From positions 1 through 6,829 of the forward strand of contig JAOAES010000141.1 of NCBI GenBank assembly GCA_026416655.1: DNA of 6,829 nt, in the 5' to 3' direction. The translations under genes were made by a program, and so were the position numbers. Shown in pieces: positions 5,136 through 6,829 of the stretch (within the stretch, counting starts at the first letter, position 1; each line of letters opens with the position of its first letter). The notes below the pieces were generated by a model. It worked only from the letters and a program-made list of their open reading frames with translations. It ran no database searches and was not told the origin of the DNA. The stretch comes from Fimbriimonadales bacterium (GTDB lineage: Bacteria > Armatimonadota > Fimbriimonadia > Fimbriimonadales > GBS-DC).

Positions 5136-6560
5136 ATGCATACCCCCCTCGCCTACCTGAGACAGAAACTGGGCAACCTGCCCTGCGCCGACGCGCTGGA
5201 AGCGTACCATGCGTGGTGGGAAACCACGGGGCGCGGGCTGTCAGAGACCGTCGACCGCGCGGGTACGCCGTGGCTGCGCCAGCGTAATCGTCTTGGCGAG
5301 CGCGTGGACGAGATTCTCGCGCCCGAAGGCTACTCCACGCTGGTTCAGGAGGGCTACAAGCACGGCGCGGTCTGGCGCGTCATCGAAGACGGCGACTGGC
5401 AAGGCAGTTTCGCGCTCGGTTATATCACTTCGTATTACGACCCCGGACTCTACTGCCCGCACACGGTGAGCCTGTCTACGGCGGTTCCGCTATCTAAGTA
5501 CGGCTCGCCGTTGCTCAAGGAGCGCTACCTCCCGAAGATGTTGCGTCGGGACGGCGAGGCGTGGCAGGGCGCGACATGGATGACCGAGTCGGGGGGCGGC
5601 TCGGATTTGGGCGCGAATGTCAAAACGGTCGCCGTGCCCGACGGCGACGCCTATCGGCTCACGGGCGAGAAGTATTTCTGCAGTAATGTGAACGCAGAGC
5701 TGGCGGTGGTCGCCGCGCGTCCGCAGGGCGCACCCGAGGGCGTGCGCGGACTTGCGCTGTTTCTCGTTCCCCGCTATCGCGAGGACGGCAGCCTGAACTA
5801 CTTCATTCGCCGTATCAAGGACAAAATCGGCACGCGCGCGGTCATCACAGGCGAGGTGGATTTGCAGGAGAGCGTCGGCTACTTGCTGGGCAGCGCGGAG
5901 GCGGGCGTCTATCTGATTCTGGAGGTGCTGAACATTTCGCGCGTGGCGAACAGTGTGGGCAGCGTTGCGTTGCTGCAGCGCGCCATCGATGAGGCGGAAG
6001 CGTTCGCGCGGGGGCGGGTCGCGTTCGGCAAGCCGCTGATAGAACATCCCCTGATGCACAGGCAGTTCACGCGCTGGCGGAACGCGCTCGATGCGGCGTT
6101 CGCGCTGGCGTGGGAATCGGTGCGCCTGCTTTCAGAGGTGGGGATGCAGACTCCGCCGTACAGTCCGCGCTATCACCTGTTCCGCCTGATTACGCATCTC
6201 GCCAAATACTGGACGGCGGAGCAGGCGGCGCAGGCGGCGAAGTGGTGTATGGAGGTGCACGGCGGCGCGGGCGTGCTTGCGGAGTTTGGCGTGGAGCGGC
6301 TCCTGCGCGAGGCGATGGTACTGCCCATCTGGGAAGGCGGGAGCCATCGCCAGATGTTGGACGCGCTGGAGGTTATGCAGCGGCGCGGGGCGCACACCCT
6401 GCTGCTGGAGCATTTGGCGTCCCATGCTGACCCTGCTGAGCTGCAGGCGTGGCGCGAACGGCTGGAGGCGTACCTGCAGCAACCTGCCGAAGTGCAGGAA
6501 GCGGAGCTGGAGACGCTCATCCCGCCGCTGGCGGAGTGGGTAGGGGAGTGTCTGTTGTAG
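5136..6560 (+). CDS. AidB-like acyl-CoA dehydrogenase
   Basis: This 474-aa cytosolic flavoprotein should carry FAD and oxidise an acyl-CoA or similar thioester at the alpha-beta bond. The flavin/substrate motif is M149-T-E-S-G-G-G-S-D157; the middle stretch VPRYREDGSLNYF...RRIKDKIGTRAV (211-236), then VGYLLGSAEAGVYLIL (247-262) and FGKPLIEHPLMHRQ (297-310), follows E. coli AidB closely in pattern. Near the C-terminus, EVHGGAGVLAEFGVERLLREAMVLPIWEGGSHRQMLD (373-409) holds E400 at the place of the usual catalytic base. E. coli AidB is longer (541 aa) and ends in a basic DNA-binding region; here the tail after about 415 is helical and acidic, so DNA binding is not expected. I therefore do not transfer the aidB name or the alkylation-protection role. 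The gene has its own leaderless-type promoter, only 13 bases after the wecA-like gene. True substrate unknown. Confidence 0.83.
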   Translation: MHTPLAYLRQKLGNLPCADALEAYHAWWETTGRGLSETVDRAGTPWLRQRNRLGERVDEILAPEGYSTLVQEGYKHGAVWRVIEDGDWQGSFALGYITSYYDPGLYCPHTVSLSTAVPLSKYGSPLLKERYLPKMLRRDGEAWQGATWMTESGGGSDLGANVKTVAVPDGDAYRLTGEKYFCSNVNAELAVVAARPQGAPEGVRGLALFLVPRYREDGSLNYFIRRIKDKIGTRAVITGEVDLQESVGYLLGSAEAGVYLILEVLNISRVANSVGSVALLQRAIDEAEAFARGRVAFGKPLIEHPLMHRQFTRWRNALDAAFALAWESVRLLSEVGMQTPPYSPRYHLFRLITHLAKYWTAEQAAQAAKWCMEVHGGAGVLAEFGVERLLREAMVLPIWEGGSHRQMLDALEVMQRRGAHTLLLEHLASHADPAELQAWRERLEAYLQQPAEVQEAELETLIPPLAEWVGECLL

Positions 6561-6574
6561 CAGCGCGGGAACCT

Positions 6575-6586
6575 CGCTGAAAAGCG
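6575..6586 (+). terminator. Weak hairpin after the acyl-CoA dehydrogenase gene
   Basis: CGCT (6575-6578) and AGCG (6583-6586) form a 4-bp stem closed by a GAAA loop, 14 bases after the stop codon, followed by TT only. It is in the right place to end the transcript but is too short and lacks a T-run, so I give it little weight. Confidence 0.2.
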
Positions 6587-6613
6587 TTCGAGCACGGGAT
6601 GAAACTGTACCGC

Positions 6614-6639
6614 CGTCTGTGCATAAACCCAGACGCTAC
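6614..6639 (-). repeat. Short palindromic element, GTAGCGTC type (second copy)
   Basis: CGTCTG (6614-6619) pairs with CAGACG (6630-6635), a 6-bp stem with a 10-base loop. Read on the minus strand the element starts GTAGCGTC (6639-6632) and ends GACG (6617-6614), just as the element at 21-43 does on the plus strand, but the inner hairpin sequence differs. It lies in the intergenic gap between two converging genes, where it might also serve as a transcript end. Confidence 0.45.
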
Positions 6640-6662
6640 AGCGATACTAAAGCCTCCTGCGC

Positions 6663-6829
6663 CTACACCGCACTCGGATTAATCGCCTGCATAAAACCGT
6701 ACCTCTGAACATCTGTCGTGTTGTAAGTCAACAACACAGGTATCGCGTGAATCTGCATTGGTGCGGCGATTCGAGCGTCCCACACCTGTCGCCCCGACAC
6801 CATGTGGTTGCGCACGATGTCTCGCCGTA
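6663..6829 (-). CDS. vapC: VapC-type PIN-domain toxin, C-terminal part (runs off the window)
   Basis: The minus strand encodes 54 residues up to a TAG at 6663-6665, with the gene continuing past the right edge. The peptide reads ...VSGRQVWDARIAAPMQ..., then PVLLTYNTTDVQRYGFMQAI and NPSAV. This is the ending of VapC/PIN ribonucleases: an Asp in the DAR motif (residue 17 of the fragment), the LLTYN strand, an Asp before QRY (residue 39) and a final NP. Both C-terminal acidic residues of the active site are present, so this end is intact. VapC toxins cleave RNA and are paired with a VapB antitoxin, expected further upstream on the same strand, outside the window. The gene converges on the acyl-CoA dehydrogenase gene. 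Confidence 0.78.
   Translation of the reverse strand, partial: RRDIVRNHMVSGRQVWDARIAAPMQIHAIPVLLTYNTTDVQRYGFMQAINPSAV

Noticed and set aside
5490..6059. Minus-strand 189-aa open frame opposite the acyl-CoA dehydrogenase
   Set aside because: Antisense shadow; the plus strand carries unmistakable acyl-CoA dehydrogenase motifs through the whole interval.
1..6829. CRISPR array, tRNA, rRNA or transposase gene
   Set aside because: No regularly spaced repeats, no cloverleaf or rRNA-like stretch and no transposase or integrase motif was seen on either strand.

Overview
The window looks like bacterial chromosome from a GC-rich, diderm, possibly thermophilic lineage. The core genes are strongly GC-rich (hand count 43 of 60 bases at 4621-4680). 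A predicted outer-membrane beta-barrel protein implies an outer membrane. Several genes lack a clear Shine-Dalgarno sequence and instead have a GGTANNNT -10 element close to the start codon, as in lineages that use leaderless mRNAs. An Armatimonadota-like source (Fimbriimonadales type) would fit, but this is a guess from style, not from a marker gene.

Layout from left to right. Positions 1-110 hold small palindromes and no gene. Positions 111-1190 (minus) encode the C-terminal, target-recognition half of an Eco57I/type IIG-like adenine DNA methyltransferase with no catalytic half, so it is a probable 5'-truncated restriction-modification remnant. Part of it is much AT-richer than its surroundings, and it contains a short tandem duplication. 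Positions 1284-1365 form a nested palindromic repeat with a terminator-like core, placed exactly where the methylase frame is broken. Positions 1503-3191 (plus) encode a secreted outer-membrane beta-barrel protein of unknown function.

Positions 3221-5122 are a tightly packed plus-strand unit: hicB and hicA (toxin-antitoxin), comEB (dCMP deaminase) and a wecA-like polyprenyl-phosphate sugar-1-phosphate transferase. Junctions are an 8-base overlap, a 3-base gap and a 4-base overlap. comEB-wecA is a neighbourhood known from other bacteria; the toxin-antitoxin pair appears to have been spliced in directly before it. Positions 5136-6560 encode an AidB-like acyl-CoA dehydrogenase with its own apparently leaderless promoter overlapping the end of the wecA-like gene. 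After a short gap with another palindrome, the right edge holds the C-terminal end of a VapC-type PIN toxin on the minus strand, running off the window.

The metabolic and envelope genes are therefore bracketed by genome-plasticity material: an RM remnant and repeats on the left, HicBA in the middle, VapC and a related repeat on the right. I do not see a clear new multi-gene system. The points most worth checking are the wecA-like protein, which lacks residues normally essential in its family, the hicBA insertion that may control housekeeping genes, the repeat-truncated methylase, and the dispersed palindrome families.
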